From Mycolicibacter icosiumassiliensis (lineage in GTDB: Bacteria > Actinomycetota > Actinomycetes > Mycobacteriales > Mycobacteriaceae): a stretch of DNA of 49,052 nt. A program made the position numbers and the translations under genes. Positions 9,191 through 18,303 of the stretch are shown one piece after another; position 1 is the first letter of the stretch; the number at the start of each line of letters is the position of its first letter. The DNA lies in assembly GCF_900078685.2 (NCBI RefSeq), contig NZ_LT546166.1:1272021-1321072 (forward strand), in the 5' to 3' direction. Under the pieces are notes generated by a model. It searched no databases, was not told where the DNA came from, and saw only the letters and a list, made by a program, of their open reading frames with translations.

Positions 9191-9685
9191 ATGATTAGTT
9201 CAGTTGCGAGCCGCCGCCGGGCGGCGGTGGGTGTCGGAGCAGCCTTGGCCGCTGGGCTTGCCCCATGGGCGATCAGCCCCCCGGCCTACGCGGACGGGGG
9301 TGGCCGCAGTGTGGGCGCCGACTCCTGGCTCTTCGGTGATGTCGGAGACCCGGGTGCCGCGTTGTCCACCGTGGTCGACGACCCGGACTTCATCAGTCAC
9401 ACCAGTGATTTCGGGTTGTTCACCCTCACCTCGGCGGGCGACCCCGACGACGACAACTACGTTGCGGTCGTCCTGCAAACGTCACTGTTCACCGATATTT
9501 TGACGTCGGGAACCGACCCGGAAGACAACCTGGGATTCGGGGCCGCGAGCATCGGGGTGGCCGGGGAGACGGTCAACACGTTCATGGTTCCGAGCGATCC
9601 GGCGCTGGACTCTTCGTTCTCGTTGCCGTTCACGGATCCCTTAGCTCCGCTGTTCATCGACCTCATCCAGCTCGGTCTGGTCTGA
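9191..9685 (+). CDS. Small secreted protein of unknown function
   Basis: A 164-residue protein with an N-terminal signal: residues 9-11 are RRR, followed by a hydrophobic AAVGVGAALAAGLAPWAI stretch and a likely cleavage site at AYA-DGG (about residue 35). The twin arginines could suit Tat export but the motif is not canonical. The mature part is acidic (DDPDF, GDPDDDNY) and ends in a hydrophobic LIQLGLV. A GGAG lies just upstream of the ATG. I do not recognise a family. It ends 9 bp before the convergent ABC permease. Confidence 0.7.
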   Translation: MISSVASRRRAAVGVGAALAAGLAPWAISPPAYADGGGRSVGADSWLFGDVGDPGAALSTVVDDPDFISHTSDFGLFTLTSAGDPDDDNYVAVVLQTSLFTDILTSGTDPEDNLGFGAASIGVAGETVNTFMVPSDPALDSSFSLPFTDPLAPLFIDLIQLGLV

Positions 9686-9694
9686 GTCGGAACA

Positions 9695-12121
9695 CTATTC
9701 GCTGGCCACCGCGTCGATGATGTTGAGCCGGGCGGCTCGTCGTGCGGGCGGCACCGAGCCGAGCAGGCTGATCGCCACCGCGCCCACGGCGTAGGCCGGT
9801 GCCACCGCGCTCGGTTGGAACGTGACGGTGAAATTCATGATCTCAGCGCTGACCAGGCTGTAGAGCCACTGATCGGTCAGACCGATCACCAGCCCCGCCA
9901 GGCCGCCGATCACGCCGATACCCGCCGCTTCGGCCAGCACCATCTGCACGGTGAAGCGGCGATTGGCGCCGATCGCCCGCAGTACGCCGATCTCGCGGCG
10001 GCGTTCGAGCACCGAGAGCGTCAAGGTGGTGAACAAGGCCACCGCGGCGACGAACACCACGATGAGCAATACCGCGTTGGCGATCACCATGCTCTGATGC
10101 AGCGGCGCCTCCAGCCCCGCCAGCGCGGTGCGACCGTCGTAGACGTAGTTCGGCGCCGGGACAACTCGGCGGACGTCGGTGAGCAACCGCGCCGGATCGA
10201 CATCATCGGCCGCGGTCACCTGCAGCGTGGTCACCGCCGGGCGATCGAACCAGGCGCGCAGTTGGTCGAGTCCAATCCCGACGGTCCCGATGACTGTCGA
10301 GAAGTAGGGCACCAGCGCCAGCACTGTGGCCTGCCGCGGGCCGCGGGGTGTCTGCAGGTGCAGCTCGTCGCCAACCCGCACGCCCAGGGTTGTGCCCAGG
10401 TTCTGTGACAGCACCACCCCCCGGCCGTCCAGCACATCGCGGCGCGTCTGGTCGCCGAGTGCGCGAAACAGTGGATCGGCCGACCCGGGGGAGAATCCGT
10501 CGAGCATCACCCGGGTGCCACCGATCACCGCAAATCCGTAGGCGCCCGGGCAGACCCGGGCCACCCCCGGCACCGCAGCCACTCGATCTTCCAGGCCCGG
10601 CGGCAGCGCGTCGGTGGGAAAGCTGTCCGGAGCGTTCGCGCTGACCCACACGTCGACGCCCGCGACGGGCGCGAAGATCGCGCGCGCCGAAGAGATCATG
10701 TCGTTGTCGGTCCCGGTGATGACCACGGTAGTGACCACGGCGATCAATACGGTCATGACGGTCGCCCACACCCGCCGCGGCGCACGCTCGATCGTCGCCG
10801 CCCCGACCGCGCCGACCGTTCCGAAGGTCCGGGCGGCAGCGGCCGCCGCGGTGACCAGGGACGCGGTGAGGGCGAAGCCAAGGGTGATCTCGGCGCAGAA
10901 CACCGCGATCATCGCCGCCAGGGAGGTGGCGCCGCGATGGCCCACGATGATCAACAGCGACACCGCGATCACCGCGACGGCCGCAGCCCCGCTCACCGTC
11001 CGCAGCCGGCGTGGCACGGTATCGGCGGCGGACGCCCCGACGGGCGCCAATGCCTCGATCGGCGACACCTTGTAGACCTGCCGCGCTGCCATGGCGGCCG
11101 CGGTCGCGCTGCTGAGCACTGTCGCCGCGATGGCGACCGGCAGCGCGTAGCCGGGCAGCCAGTACTCGACCCGCGCTTCGAGTCCCTGCGTGATGGCCGG
11201 TGGCAGTCGGCGAATCGCCAAGTGGCCCAAAAATATTCCCAAGATCGATCCGACGGCGCCGCCCAGCACACCGAGGGTCGCGGCCTCACCGATCAAGTCG
11301 GCCACGATGGTGGAGCGCCGGCCCCCGATCGCTCGCAGCGTCGAGATGGCCGGGCGGCGCTGGGCGATCGCCATGGTCATCGTGGCGCCGTCGCCGGCGC
11401 GCGCGGCCCGCATCCGTGGCTCGGCGACGATCGCTCGCCCGTTGACGGCGGAGGTCACCGCGGTGCGTACCGCGGCGGGGTCCGTGCCCGGCTTGGTGGT
11501 GATCAGTATCGAATCGAGCTGGCCTACCCGTCCGGTGATGTTCTGCGCCAAGGCAAGTGGGGCCAGCACATAGTTTCCGCCGTTGAGATCGGCCAGATGC
11601 TTGCCGGTGAGCACCTGTGTCACCGTGACCCAGGTTGTGCCCAACCGGAATCCGTCACCTTTGCCGTGGCCGACGCCGGGCCCGACCTGCACGCCGCTCG
11701 GTGTCCCCGATGGCCCCGTCGGTGGATGAGCGAGCGCATCGGCCAACGCGCCGGCCAGGGCGACACTGCTGGCATCCGCGCCGAACAACAGCATCGTCCC
11801 AGCGGCCGTGGGGGTGGCCGTGCGGATCAGCGGCGCCGCGGTCGCGACGCCGGGAACCCGGGCTACCTCGGCTTCCAGCGAGTCGGGAAATCCGGCATCG
11901 GTGACGCCGGACACCTCGAGTGTGGCGATCCCGGCGATCCCGTCGGAGAGTCGATTCACCGAACCGGTGATCGACCCGAAAATGCCCAGCACCGCAACCA
12001 AATACATCGCCGACACGGCCATGACGGTGATCGAGGCGAGGGTGCGCCGCCGGTGGACGGCCAATTCGCGCAGACTGAACAGCCGAAGGCGGCTCGCGGT
12101 GGCGGCGATCGCCGACATCAT
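9695..12121 (-). CDS. ABC transporter permease, FtsX/MacB type, duplicated
   Basis: This 808-residue permease has the layout of two fused FtsX/MacB units: an N-terminal membrane helix ([19 protein letters not shown]) and a large extracellular domain, then a three-helix FtsX domain (about residues 250-360), followed by a second long extracellular domain and a C-terminal FtsX domain with [18 protein letters not shown]. The first unit has the degenerate counterpart [17 protein letters not shown]. It overlaps the ATPase gene by 4 bp (ATGA), so the two make one exporter. Such systems move lipids, lipoproteins or peptides without themselves spanning to the outer membrane. The substrate is unknown. 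Confidence 0.88.
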   Translation of the reverse strand: MMSAIAATASRLRLFSLRELAVHRRRTLASITVMAVSAMYLVAVLGIFGSITGSVNRLSDGIAGIATLEVSGVTDAGFPDSLEAEVARVPGVATAAPLIRTATPTAAGTMLLFGADASSVALAGALADALAHPPTGPSGTPSGVQVGPGVGHGKGDGFRLGTTWVTVTQVLTGKHLADLNGGNYVLAPLALAQNITGRVGQLDSILITTKPGTDPAAVRTAVTSAVNGRAIVAEPRMRAARAGDGATMTMAIAQRRPAISTLRAIGGRRSTIVADLIGEAATLGVLGGAVGSILGIFLGHLAIRRLPPAITQGLEARVEYWLPGYALPVAIAATVLSSATAAAMAARQVYKVSPIEALAPVGASAADTVPRRLRTVSGAAAVAVIAVSLLIIVGHRGATSLAAMIAVFCAEITLGFALTASLVTAAAAAARTFGTVGAVGAATIERAPRRVWATVMTVLIAVVTTVVITGTDNDMISSARAIFAPVAGVDVWVSANAPDSFPTDALPPGLEDRVAAVPGVARVCPGAYGFAVIGGTRVMLDGFSPGSADPLFRALGDQTRRDVLDGRGVVLSQNLGTTLGVRVGDELHLQTPRGPRQATVLALVPYFSTVIGTVGIGLDQLRAWFDRPAVTTLQVTAADDVDPARLLTDVRRVVPAPNYVYDGRTALAGLEAPLHQSMVIANAVLLIVVFVAAVALFTTLTLSVLERRREIGVLRAIGANRRFTVQMVLAEAAGIGVIGGLAGLVIGLTDQWLYSLVSAEIMNFTVTFQPSAVAPAYAVGAVAISLLGSVPPARRAARLNIIDAVASE

Positions 12122-12927
12122 CGCCGGACCGTCGCCCGTCCATTGCGCGGCGACCCGCTGCGTTCATTGGGCGCCGACCCACTGCGCTCGCCGCTGTCCG
12201 AGCCGACCCGGCCGTCCTGCAGGCCGATCATCCGGTCGGTGGCCGCCGCGGCGTCACGGTCGTGGGTCACCATCACCACCATCCGGGCGCGGCCGCCCTC
12301 GTGTGCCACTTCGGCCAGCAGCCGCAGAATCGCAGCGCCCGTTGCGGAGTCGAGATTGCCGGTAGGTTCGTCGGCGAGAATCAGCGACGGATCCATCATC
12401 AGGGCCCGTGCTATCGCGACGCGCTGTAACTGGCCGCCGGACAGCTCCGCCGGCCGGTGCTCGACTCGGTTACCGAGTCCGACCCGCTCCAGCAACCCGA
12501 TCGCATCGCCCTTGACCCTGTCCAGTCGGCTGCCGTCGAGGAGCTTCGGAACGGCTACGTTCTCCCACGCCGACAGGGTTGGGAGCAGGTTGAAGAACTG
12601 AAAGACGAAGCCCACCCGGTGCCGGCGAAACGCCGACGCCTGCTCGTCTGCGAGCTGGCCGATCTCGGCGCCGTCGAAGATGACCGAACCGCTGTCGGGG
12701 CAGTCCAGTGCCCCGAGCAGGTGCAGCAGCGTGCTCTTGCCCGCACCCGAGGGCCCGACGATCGACACGAACTGACCGCCGGTGAGATGCAGGTTGATCC
12801 GGTCGAGTGCCCGCACCCGTTGGCCGCCGATCCGGTACTCGCGGACGACGTCGCGCAGTTCGATGGTCAGCTCGCGCAGGCGCGACTGATCCCGGTGCAG
12901 ACGAAGATCGGTGTGCAAGGGCGTCAC
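12118..12927 (-). CDS. ABC transporter ATP-binding protein (LolD/MacB type)
   Basis: This 269-residue ATPase has Walker [10 protein letters not shown] at residues 58-66, the signature LSGGQLQR, Walker [13 protein letters not shown], and the H-loop in VMVTHD. The DEPTGNLD sequence is typical of the MacB/LolD/FtsE group, which matches the FtsX-type partner permease overlapped by 4 bp. The C-terminus carries an unusual Arg/Ser/Gly/Asn-rich tail with two similar units ([19 protein letters not shown]), which is not part of the ATPase fold. The GTG at 12925-12927 follows a GGATAGGGA stretch directly. A TetR gene lies 93 bp upstream on the same strand and may control it. Confidence 0.9.
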   Translation of the reverse strand: MTPLHTDLRLHRDQSRLRELTIELRDVVREYRIGGQRVRALDRINLHLTGGQFVSIVGPSGAGKSTLLHLLGALDCPDSGSVIFDGAEIGQLADEQASAFRRHRVGFVFQFFNLLPTLSAWENVAVPKLLDGSRLDRVKGDAIGLLERVGLGNRVEHRPAELSGGQLQRVAIARALMMDPSLILADEPTGNLDSATGAAILRLLAEVAHEGGRARMVVMVTHDRDAAAATDRMIGLQDGRVGSDSGERSGSAPNERSGSPRNGRATVRR

Positions 12928-13020
12928 TCCCTATCCGCGGGTTCTGATCCTTGACACGCGTGGCGAGGCTGTGTGGTTCAGCGCGGGGACCGGGTCGCCG
13001 GGAACTGCAGCTGCGGACGC

Positions 13021-13629
13021 CTAGGAGGCCGCGGCGTCGAACAGTGCGCGCAGGGTGGTGTGGATCTGGCGGACGGCATCGTCGATGCCCCCCATCGGCT
13101 GCAACAGATGACTCAGCGTCAACCGGACATCGACCTCGACGATCGAATTCAGCTGCCGGTCGATCGCGTCCGGCAGGTCGTGGGACGACCGGACCGCGGC
13201 CGCCATGGCCTCGACCGCACCGGCCAGGATCGGTGTCGGTCCCAGGGTCAGCAGCGGAGTCAGGCCGGCCTCCGCGTCGTTCTCGCGGGTCAGCGTCGCG
13301 GTGACCAGGGGATCATCGGCGGCGGCGCGCAGGGTGAACGCGGCGCCGGCGGCCAGGCCGGCGGCGACGTCGTCGGGGTGGGACTGAATGGCCGTGATCA
13401 CCCCGGTGATGAATCGGGTGGTCTCGCGCTGAACCAGGGCCTCGCCCAGGGCCTGCTTTGCGCCGATCTCCTTGTACAGCACCTGCCGGCTGATGCCGAC
13501 TGTGGCGGCGATGCGCGACATGTTCACCGCTTGCCACCCCTCGGCGCAGACCAGCGCGTGGGCCGCATCGAGGATCCGGTTGTGCAGCATCTGCCGGACC
13601 TCGGCCTGAAAATTCGGCACGGCGGGCAT
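13021..13629 (-). CDS. TetR family transcriptional regulator
   Basis: A 202-residue regulator with an N-terminal TetR helix-turn-helix: ILDAAHALVCAEGWQAVNMSRIAATVGISRQVLYKEIGAKQAL, residues about 18-62. The C-terminal ligand-binding part has no close assignment. It is placed upstream of the ABC exporter on the same strand, so it probably regulates that exporter and itself. The intergenic region upstream contains a 6-bp inverted repeat (ACGACA at 13644-13649 and TGTCGT at 13662-13667) that could be its operator. Confidence 0.87.
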   Translation of the reverse strand: MPAVPNFQAEVRQMLHNRILDAAHALVCAEGWQAVNMSRIAATVGISRQVLYKEIGAKQALGEALVQRETTRFITGVITAIQSHPDDVAAGLAAGAAFTLRAAADDPLVTATLTRENDAEAGLTPLLTLGPTPILAGAVEAMAAAVRSSHDLPDAIDRQLNSIVEVDVRLTLSHLLQPMGGIDDAVRQIHTTLRALFDAAAS

Positions 13630-13643
13630 GCATCAAAGGATAG

Positions 13644-13667
13644 ACGACAAAATGGTGGAAATGTCGT
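13644..13667. promoter_or_regulatory. Inverted repeat, possible TetR operator
   Basis: ACGACA at 13644-13649 and TGTCGT at 13662-13667 are exact inverted copies separated by 12 bases. The element lies 15 bp upstream of the TetR start and upstream of the divergent sigma region-4 gene. A second, weaker repeat (TGTAT...ATACA, 13691-13707) follows. Binding by the TetR protein is an inference from position. Confidence 0.4.
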
Positions 13668-13744
13668 GCAAGACGCATCTATGGTGTAGTTGTATCGGTT
13701 CCATACAGGTACTAGCTGGATGTACAGGGTCGGAGGCGGATCGG

Positions 13745-13963
13745 ATGGTGCCGTCGTCGGGGAATGCGGACCAGGTCAAAGGTGCGCTGGCCCGGTTGTC
13801 GGGCCGGTATCGCGCGGTGATCTATCTGTCTTACTACCTCGGCTGGACGACAGCGCAGATCGCCGCTGATCTCGGCGTCGATGACGACACCGTCAAGGGC
13901 GACCTGCACGACGCGCTGGGCGCATTGCGGGCCGGTCTGCCGACGGCCGGAATCAACCGGTAG
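13745..13963 (+). CDS. Orphan sigma factor region 4 miniprotein (SigL-like)
   Basis: The ATG at 13745 follows a good Shine-Dalgarno, GGAGG at 13732-13736, and gives 72 residues. Residues from about 13 on (ALARLSGRYRAVIYLSYYLGW...) match the region 4 of ECF sigma factors, with the helix-turn-helix TTAQIAADLGVDDDTVKGDLHDAL. The resemblance to region 4 of mycobacterial SigL, including the SYY-x-GW-T/S-TAQIA-x-DLG segment, is strong from memory. Region 2, which contacts core RNA polymerase and the -10 element, is absent, and no stop-interrupted remnant was seen upstream. It is either a decayed sigma gene or a stand-alone DNA-binding protein. It converges on the type III PKS gene, 9 bp away. Confidence 0.65.
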   Translation: MVPSSGNADQVKGALARLSGRYRAVIYLSYYLGWTTAQIAADLGVDDDTVKGDLHDALGALRAGLPTAGINR

Positions 13964-13972
13964 TAGCTCGGG

Positions 13973-15025
13973 CTACCAGCCAAGCAGCACGAGTTCGGAG
14001 CAGAAACCCGGCCCCATCGCGACCATCAGCCCGAACGAGCCCGGCCGCGGCGGATCGGCCATGGTGGCCCGCAGCACGTCGAGCACCGAGACCGATGACA
14101 GATTCCCATTCTCGCGCAACGACGTTCGGGTCCGATCTAGTGCATTGGCAGGCAGATCCAGCGCGTCCTGGACCGCTTCGATGACCTTCGGCCCGCCGGG
14201 ATGACAGACATAGGTCGACAGGTCGTCGACGGACATCCCGCAGTCGGCCAGGAAGTTGCGCACATCCTCGGCCAGATATTTCTCGACGACGGTGGCGACG
14301 TCCACGGACAGCTTGATCCGGAACCCGCTGGTGCCGATATCCCAGCCCATCACGTCCTGGGTGTCGGGATAGAGCCGGCTGCGGGTGGCCAGTACTTTCG
14401 GCGCTCTCGGTGTTACCGGGCGCCGGTTCGCCCCGGTGGCGATCACGGCGGCCGCGCCGTCACCGAAGAGGCTGGCCGCCACGAAATTGGCCATCGAACG
14501 GTCGTCGCGTTGGATGGTCAGCGAGCACAGTTCGACTGCGAGTAACGCCGCCACGTGGTCGGGGTAGGAGCGCAGATAGTCGTACATGCGGGCCACCCCG
14601 GCGGCACCCGCGACGCAGCCCAAGCCGAACAGCGGGATCCGCTTGACGTCGGGCCGCAGCCCGACCCTGGTCGCCAGCCTGGCCTCCAATGTCGGTACGG
14701 CAAGCCCGGTCACCGTCGTCGACACCACGACGTCGACGTCGGCCGGCTTGACCTTGGCGGCATCCAGGGCCGCCAGCAGCGCCTGCTCACCGAGGTCGAG
14801 GGCGACGTCGATGAAGGTGTCGTTCGCCTCGGTGAAACCGCTCAGCTCGGCGTAGCGCGGCAGCGGCAACGCCAGATGGCGGGACGCAACTCCGCTGGCG
14901 TCGAAGAAGCGCCGAAACTCAGGCCCGGCGAAGTCGCCCAATGCTTGGGCCGATTCCTCTTGGCTGTATCGGTACGGCGGGAACTCAACGGCTACCGCGG
15001 CGAGCGAAGGCGTGGTGATGGTCAT
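13973..15025 (-). CDS. Type III polyketide synthase (PKS10/PKS18-like)
   Basis: This 350-residue chalcone-synthase-like enzyme condenses malonyl-type extenders on a fatty acyl-CoA starter. The catalytic triad is visible: Cys137 (FGLGCVAGAAG), His275 (VCHPGG) and Asn308 (ENGNLSS). The C-terminal GPGF motif (residues 338-341, MGPGFCSEL) is present. The ATG at 15023-15025 is used because it gives the family's length (M. tuberculosis PKS10 is about 353 residues); longer in-frame extension upstream has no family match. It is divergent from a MarR gene, which probably regulates it. In M. tuberculosis a related PKS gene is in the SigL regulon, and a SigL-like fragment is the neighbour here. Confidence 0.92.
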   Translation of the reverse strand: MTITTPSLAAVAVEFPPYRYSQEESAQALGDFAGPEFRRFFDASGVASRHLALPLPRYAELSGFTEANDTFIDVALDLGEQALLAALDAAKVKPADVDVVVSTTVTGLAVPTLEARLATRVGLRPDVKRIPLFGLGCVAGAAGVARMYDYLRSYPDHVAALLAVELCSLTIQRDDRSMANFVAASLFGDGAAAVIATGANRRPVTPRAPKVLATRSRLYPDTQDVMGWDIGTSGFRIKLSVDVATVVEKYLAEDVRNFLADCGMSVDDLSTYVCHPGGPKVIEAVQDALDLPANALDRTRTSLRENGNLSSVSVLDVLRATMADPPRPGSFGLMVAMGPGFCSELVLLGW

Positions 15026-15173
15026 GCCGGAGTCACGTTGCCGAGTGCTCGACGGTTCAATTCCGCTATCGCGCTGAACCTTCCGGCCTCGGCGTTCGCG
15101 GTCGGCGACCGATCCAAGGTGGCAATTGCCGCACACCGACTTGACGGCGCCGCACGGTGCGGTAAGAAAGGGC

Positions 15174-15692
15174 GTGGCAGCTTCCAGTTCCTCCGGCGAT
15201 CTCGCCCCAGCCGACCCGATCGCGCTGGCCCGCGCCAACTGGGAGCGGGCCGGCTGGGGTGAGGTCGCTGACGGCATGGTGGCGGTGACATCGGTGATGC
15301 GCGCCCACCAGATCCTGCTGGCTCGGGTGGAGGCGACCCTGCGGCCCTATGACTTGAGCTTCTCCCGTTTCGAGCTGCTGCGGCTGCTGGCGTTCAGCCG
15401 TTCCGGTGCGCTGCCGATCACCAAGGCCTCCGACCGGCTGCAGGTCCACGTCACCAGCGTCACGCACGCGATCCGGCGGTTGGAGGCGGCCGGCCTGGTC
15501 GAGCGGCTGCCGCACCCCACCGATGGCCGCACCACGCTGGTGTCGATCACCGCTTTGGGCCGTGCCACCGTCGCGGACGCGACGGTCAGCCTCAACCGGG
15601 AGGTGTTCGCGGACGTCGGTATGTCGGTGGAGGAGTCGCGGACGCTGTCCGCGGCGATCGAGACATTGCGGCGCAACGCCGGCGACTTCTAG
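15174..15692 (+). CDS. MarR family transcriptional regulator
   Basis: A 172-residue winged-helix regulator. The core has FSRFELLRLLAFSRSGALPITKASDRLQVHVTSVTHAIRRLEAAGLVERLPHPTDGRTTLVSIT, with the recognition helix and the wing containing the conserved D-G-R. The GTG at 15174 follows AAAGGG and is preferred over an upstream TTG start at 15126, which would add non-family residues. It is divergent from the type III PKS gene with 148 bp between the starts, the usual arrangement for local control. Its stop overlaps the stop of the convergent histidine kinase within CTAG at 15689-15692. Confidence 0.85.
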   Translation: MAASSSSGDLAPADPIALARANWERAGWGEVADGMVAVTSVMRAHQILLARVEATLRPYDLSFSRFELLRLLAFSRSGALPITKASDRLQVHVTSVTHAIRRLEAAGLVERLPHPTDGRTTLVSITALGRATVADATVSLNREVFADVGMSVEESRTLSAAIETLRRNAGDF

Positions 15693-16954
15693 CCTGAACC
15701 GCCGGACTCTCGCGCGGCGGGGGACGGGATGGGGATGACGGCGGTGACGGCGGTGCCGGCCCCCGGGCGCGACCGGATGTTGAGCCGGCCACCGACCAGC
15801 TCGGCGCGTTCGGCCATCGACAACACCCCGTAGCCGCCCATCTCGTCGCCGCCCACCGGGTGCTCGAAGGTGTCGAAACCCACCCCGTCGTCGACGATCT
15901 CCAACCGTGCGGTGTCGGGGTCGGCGGTGATCGCGAACCCCAGCCGCACCGTCGTCGCGGCCGCATGTTTGACCACGTTCTGCAGGCCCTCCTGCGCGAT
16001 CCGGTACAGCGCCAGCTCGATGTGCTCGGGCAGCCGGGTTTCGGCCAGGTCGAGCTCGATCGTGAGCTGCGGGATCGACCGGGCGAGGCTGGCCAGACCG
16101 CCGGACAGGCCCAGATCGTCGAGCACCGGTGGTCGCAGCCCGCTAATCGCCACCCGGGTCTCCTGCAGCGTCAGCCCGGCAAGCTCACGAGCGGCCTCCA
16201 GCTGCGCCGACGCCTCATCCGGGTCGTTGCCGACCGCGCGGGCCGCGGCGTCCAGCCGGTAGGACAGTGTCACCAGCCGCTGCGAGATGCCGTCGTGGAT
16301 ATCACCGGCCAACCGCCGCCGCTCGATCTCCTGGGCTTCGATCACCTGCTCGACGAAGAGCTCGTGGGCACGTTCGCGCGCGACCAGCTGCCGGTGCAGC
16401 CGGGCCTGGTGCATGGCGCCGGCGATGAGCCGGCCGATCACCCGCAGCAGCTCGACGTCGCCGGGGGTGAATTCGCGGCGCGTCACGGTGTGCACGTTGA
16501 GCACACCCACCAGCCCGCCTGGATCGGTCTCCATCGGCACCGACACCATCGAGGTGAAGTCACGCCCACGCAGCGATTCGATCGGTAGGTAGCGTGGGTC
16601 GGCTTCCTTGTTGTCGCTGATCACCACCGGCTCGCGGTGCCGCGCCACCCATCCCGACACCCCCGATCCCAGCGGCAGCCGGATCTTGCCCACCTCGGTG
16701 TCGAACGGCGGGGTGGCGCCGGTCAGGGTCAGCGAGCGTTCGGTGTCGTCCAGGACGTGCACGAAGCAGACGTCGGTGCCGGTGGCCGCGGTGATCATCC
16801 GTGCCGCCGCGGCGGCCAGCGGCTCCACTCCGGGCCCGCTGGAGGCGGCCTGGATGAGCTCCCGCAGCAGCGCCAGCTCGTGGTTGGCGTCGACGAAATC
16901 CCGTACCGCATTGGGCTTGCGGGGGCGCGAGCGCGGCCCGCTGGTGGAGCTCAC
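15689..16954 (-). CDS. GAF-domain sensor histidine kinase (HisKA_3 type)
   Basis: This 421-residue kinase has a GAF domain at about residues 25-185, a HisKA_3 dimerisation domain with phosphoacceptor His220 (LAGDIHDGISQRL), and a HATPase domain with N-box IAQEGLQNVVKHAA, G1 LEIVDDGVGFD and G2 GGYGVLSMAER. No membrane segment is present, so it senses a cytosolic signal. The GTG start overlaps the response regulator stop by 4 bp (GTGA at 16951-16954), so the two are coupled. The architecture is like DevS/NreB-type kinases, but the GAF domain has no clear haem ligand assignment, so the signal cannot be stated. Confidence 0.92.
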   Translation of the reverse strand: MSSTSGPRSRPRKPNAVRDFVDANHELALLRELIQAASSGPGVEPLAAAAARMITAATGTDVCFVHVLDDTERSLTLTGATPPFDTEVGKIRLPLGSGVSGWVARHREPVVISDNKEADPRYLPIESLRGRDFTSMVSVPMETDPGGLVGVLNVHTVTRREFTPGDVELLRVIGRLIAGAMHQARLHRQLVARERAHELFVEQVIEAQEIERRRLAGDIHDGISQRLVTLSYRLDAAARAVGNDPDEASAQLEAARELAGLTLQETRVAISGLRPPVLDDLGLSGGLASLARSIPQLTIELDLAETRLPEHIELALYRIAQEGLQNVVKHAAATTVRLGFAITADPDTARLEIVDDGVGFDTFEHPVGGDEMGGYGVLSMAERAELVGGRLNIRSRPGAGTAVTAVIPIPSPAARESGGSG

Positions 16955-17601
16955 CGGTAGATGCCTTCGCGCAGCGCGGTGGCTACCGCGCCGGTCCGGT
17001 CGGATACCCCGAGCTTGCGGTAGATCGAGCGGAGATGGGATTTGACCGTCTCGTCGCCGATCACCAGCTTGGTGGCGATCCCGCGGTTGGACAGCCCGCT
17101 GACCATGTAGGCCAGGATCTCACTTTCCCGCTGGGTGAGTCCTTGGCGCGCGCCGGGCCAGAACTCGTCGCGCTGCAGTCGTGCCGCGGTGCCGGCCGCC
17201 CGGGCCGCCAGTCCGGGGTCGATCACCGTCTCGCCGCGGTGGGCCAACTCGATCTGGTGCACCAGGTCGTCGCTGCTGATGCTCTTGAGCAGGTAACCGG
17301 CCGCGCCGACGCGCAGCGCCTCGAACAGGTATTGCTCGTCGTCGTAGACCGAGAGCATCACGACCTTGCGTTCCGGGTCGCGTTCCCGCAGCGCCAGGCA
17401 GAGGTCCAGGCCGCTCTCGCCGCGCATCCGCACGTCACACAGCACGACGTCGGGGTCGGTTTCGGCGATCACCGCCATGGCCTGCTCGGCGTTGATCGCC
17501 TGGCCGATCACTTCGATCCGGTCGGCGAACGCGGTGAGCATGGCCCGCAGGCCCTCGATCACCATCTCGTGGTCGTCGACGAGGACCAGGCGCACGGGCA
17601 T
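16951..17601 (-). CDS. LuxR/NarL family response regulator
   Basis: This 216-residue regulator pairs with the overlapping kinase. The receiver has acidic residues D9/D10, phosphoacceptor D56 (DVVLCDVRMRG) and Lys106 (GYLLKSIS). The C-terminal LuxR helix-turn-helix reads LTQRESEILAYMVSGLSNRGIATKLVIGDETVKSHLRSIYRKLGV. The ATG at 17599-17601 gives the conserved MPVRLVLVDDHEMV start; longer in-frame extension upstream is not coding-like for this family. A perfect 16-bp palindrome lies about 56 bp upstream (17657-17672) and may be its autoregulatory site. Confidence 0.93.
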   Translation of the reverse strand: MPVRLVLVDDHEMVIEGLRAMLTAFADRIEVIGQAINAEQAMAVIAETDPDVVLCDVRMRGESGLDLCLALRERDPERKVVMLSVYDDEQYLFEALRVGAAGYLLKSISSDDLVHQIELAHRGETVIDPGLAARAAGTAARLQRDEFWPGARQGLTQRESEILAYMVSGLSNRGIATKLVIGDETVKSHLRSIYRKLGVSDRTGAVATALREGIYR

Positions 17602-17656
17602 AGCAAGACAGTAAAGCCCATCCAGTGGGCCCGAAGAGCTGATTACCCCGCCCAGA

Positions 17657-17672
17657 TCCCCCCAATGGGGGA
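17657..17672. promoter_or_regulatory. Palindrome TCCCCC-N4-GGGGGA between divergent genes
   Basis: TCCCCC at 17657-17662 and GGGGGA at 17667-17672 form an exact inverted repeat around CAAT. It sits between the response regulator start (17601) and the divergent HAD-like gene (17708). It may be bound by the adjacent LuxR-type regulator or a metal regulator; neither is shown by the sequence. Confidence 0.45.
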
Positions 17673-17707
17673 GGACACCCGAGCCCGTTTCCGGCACGGT
17701 AGCTGTT

Positions 17708-18235
17708 ATGCAGATCACAACTGAACTCGCGACATGGACCGGTCCGGGCCGCCCGTTCTGGTGGGACCAGGTGCACCCGGATGCCGAGGTATACCCCCTG
17801 CAAGCGGTGATCTTCGATCTCGATGCGCTTGCCGACGCCGACGGTGAACCCCGGTCGGGCCTGGTGGACCTGGTGTTGAGCCTGTTTGCCAGCGGCCTCT
17901 GGGTAGCGGTGGTCGGCGCCGGTCCGCGTGCTTGGGTGCAGGAGCGGGTGCGGGAACTGATCGGTGACGGCATGGCCGAGACCGTGGTCAGCGCCGACGA
18001 CCTGACCGGTCCCGCGGGTGACGCCGAGCTCTACCGGCTGGCGCTGTGGGAGCTGGGCATTGTGGCCGGGGAGGCGCTGGTGATCGCCGGCTACGAGGCC
18101 CGCACCGCAGCCGCGATCGGCCTGCCGGTGATCTACGCGGGTTCCACCCGCTACGACGGGCTGCTGGCCAACGGCTGCCGGGAGTTGCAGGCGCAGCGGG
18201 TGGTCGCCCGGTTCAGCTGCCGCGAAGCGGGCTGA
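17708..18235 (+). CDS. HAD-like hydrolase superfamily protein
   Basis: A 175-residue protein with a HAD motif I variant, AVIFDLDALADADG (about residues 33-46), then LVLSLFASGLWVAVVGAGPRAWVQERV, where motif II normally lies, and GDAELYRLALWELGIVAGEALVIAGYEARTAAAIGLPVIYAGS, equivalent to the motif III/IV region. The nucleophile D and the +2 D are present, but the motif II Ser/Thr appears replaced (VVGAG), so activity is uncertain. No membrane segment. It starts in the same divergent intergenic region as the response regulator, hence may be under its control. Confidence 0.7.
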   Translation: MQITTELATWTGPGRPFWWDQVHPDAEVYPLQAVIFDLDALADADGEPRSGLVDLVLSLFASGLWVAVVGAGPRAWVQERVRELIGDGMAETVVSADDLTGPAGDAELYRLALWELGIVAGEALVIAGYEARTAAAIGLPVIYAGSTRYDGLLANGCRELQAQRVVARFSCREAG

Positions 18236-18303
18236 TCTCGGCGCTGGTTACGCCGCGCCGCACGCATTGTTTGACGCTGGCGCCTCCGGTCACCGACCAT
18301 GAT

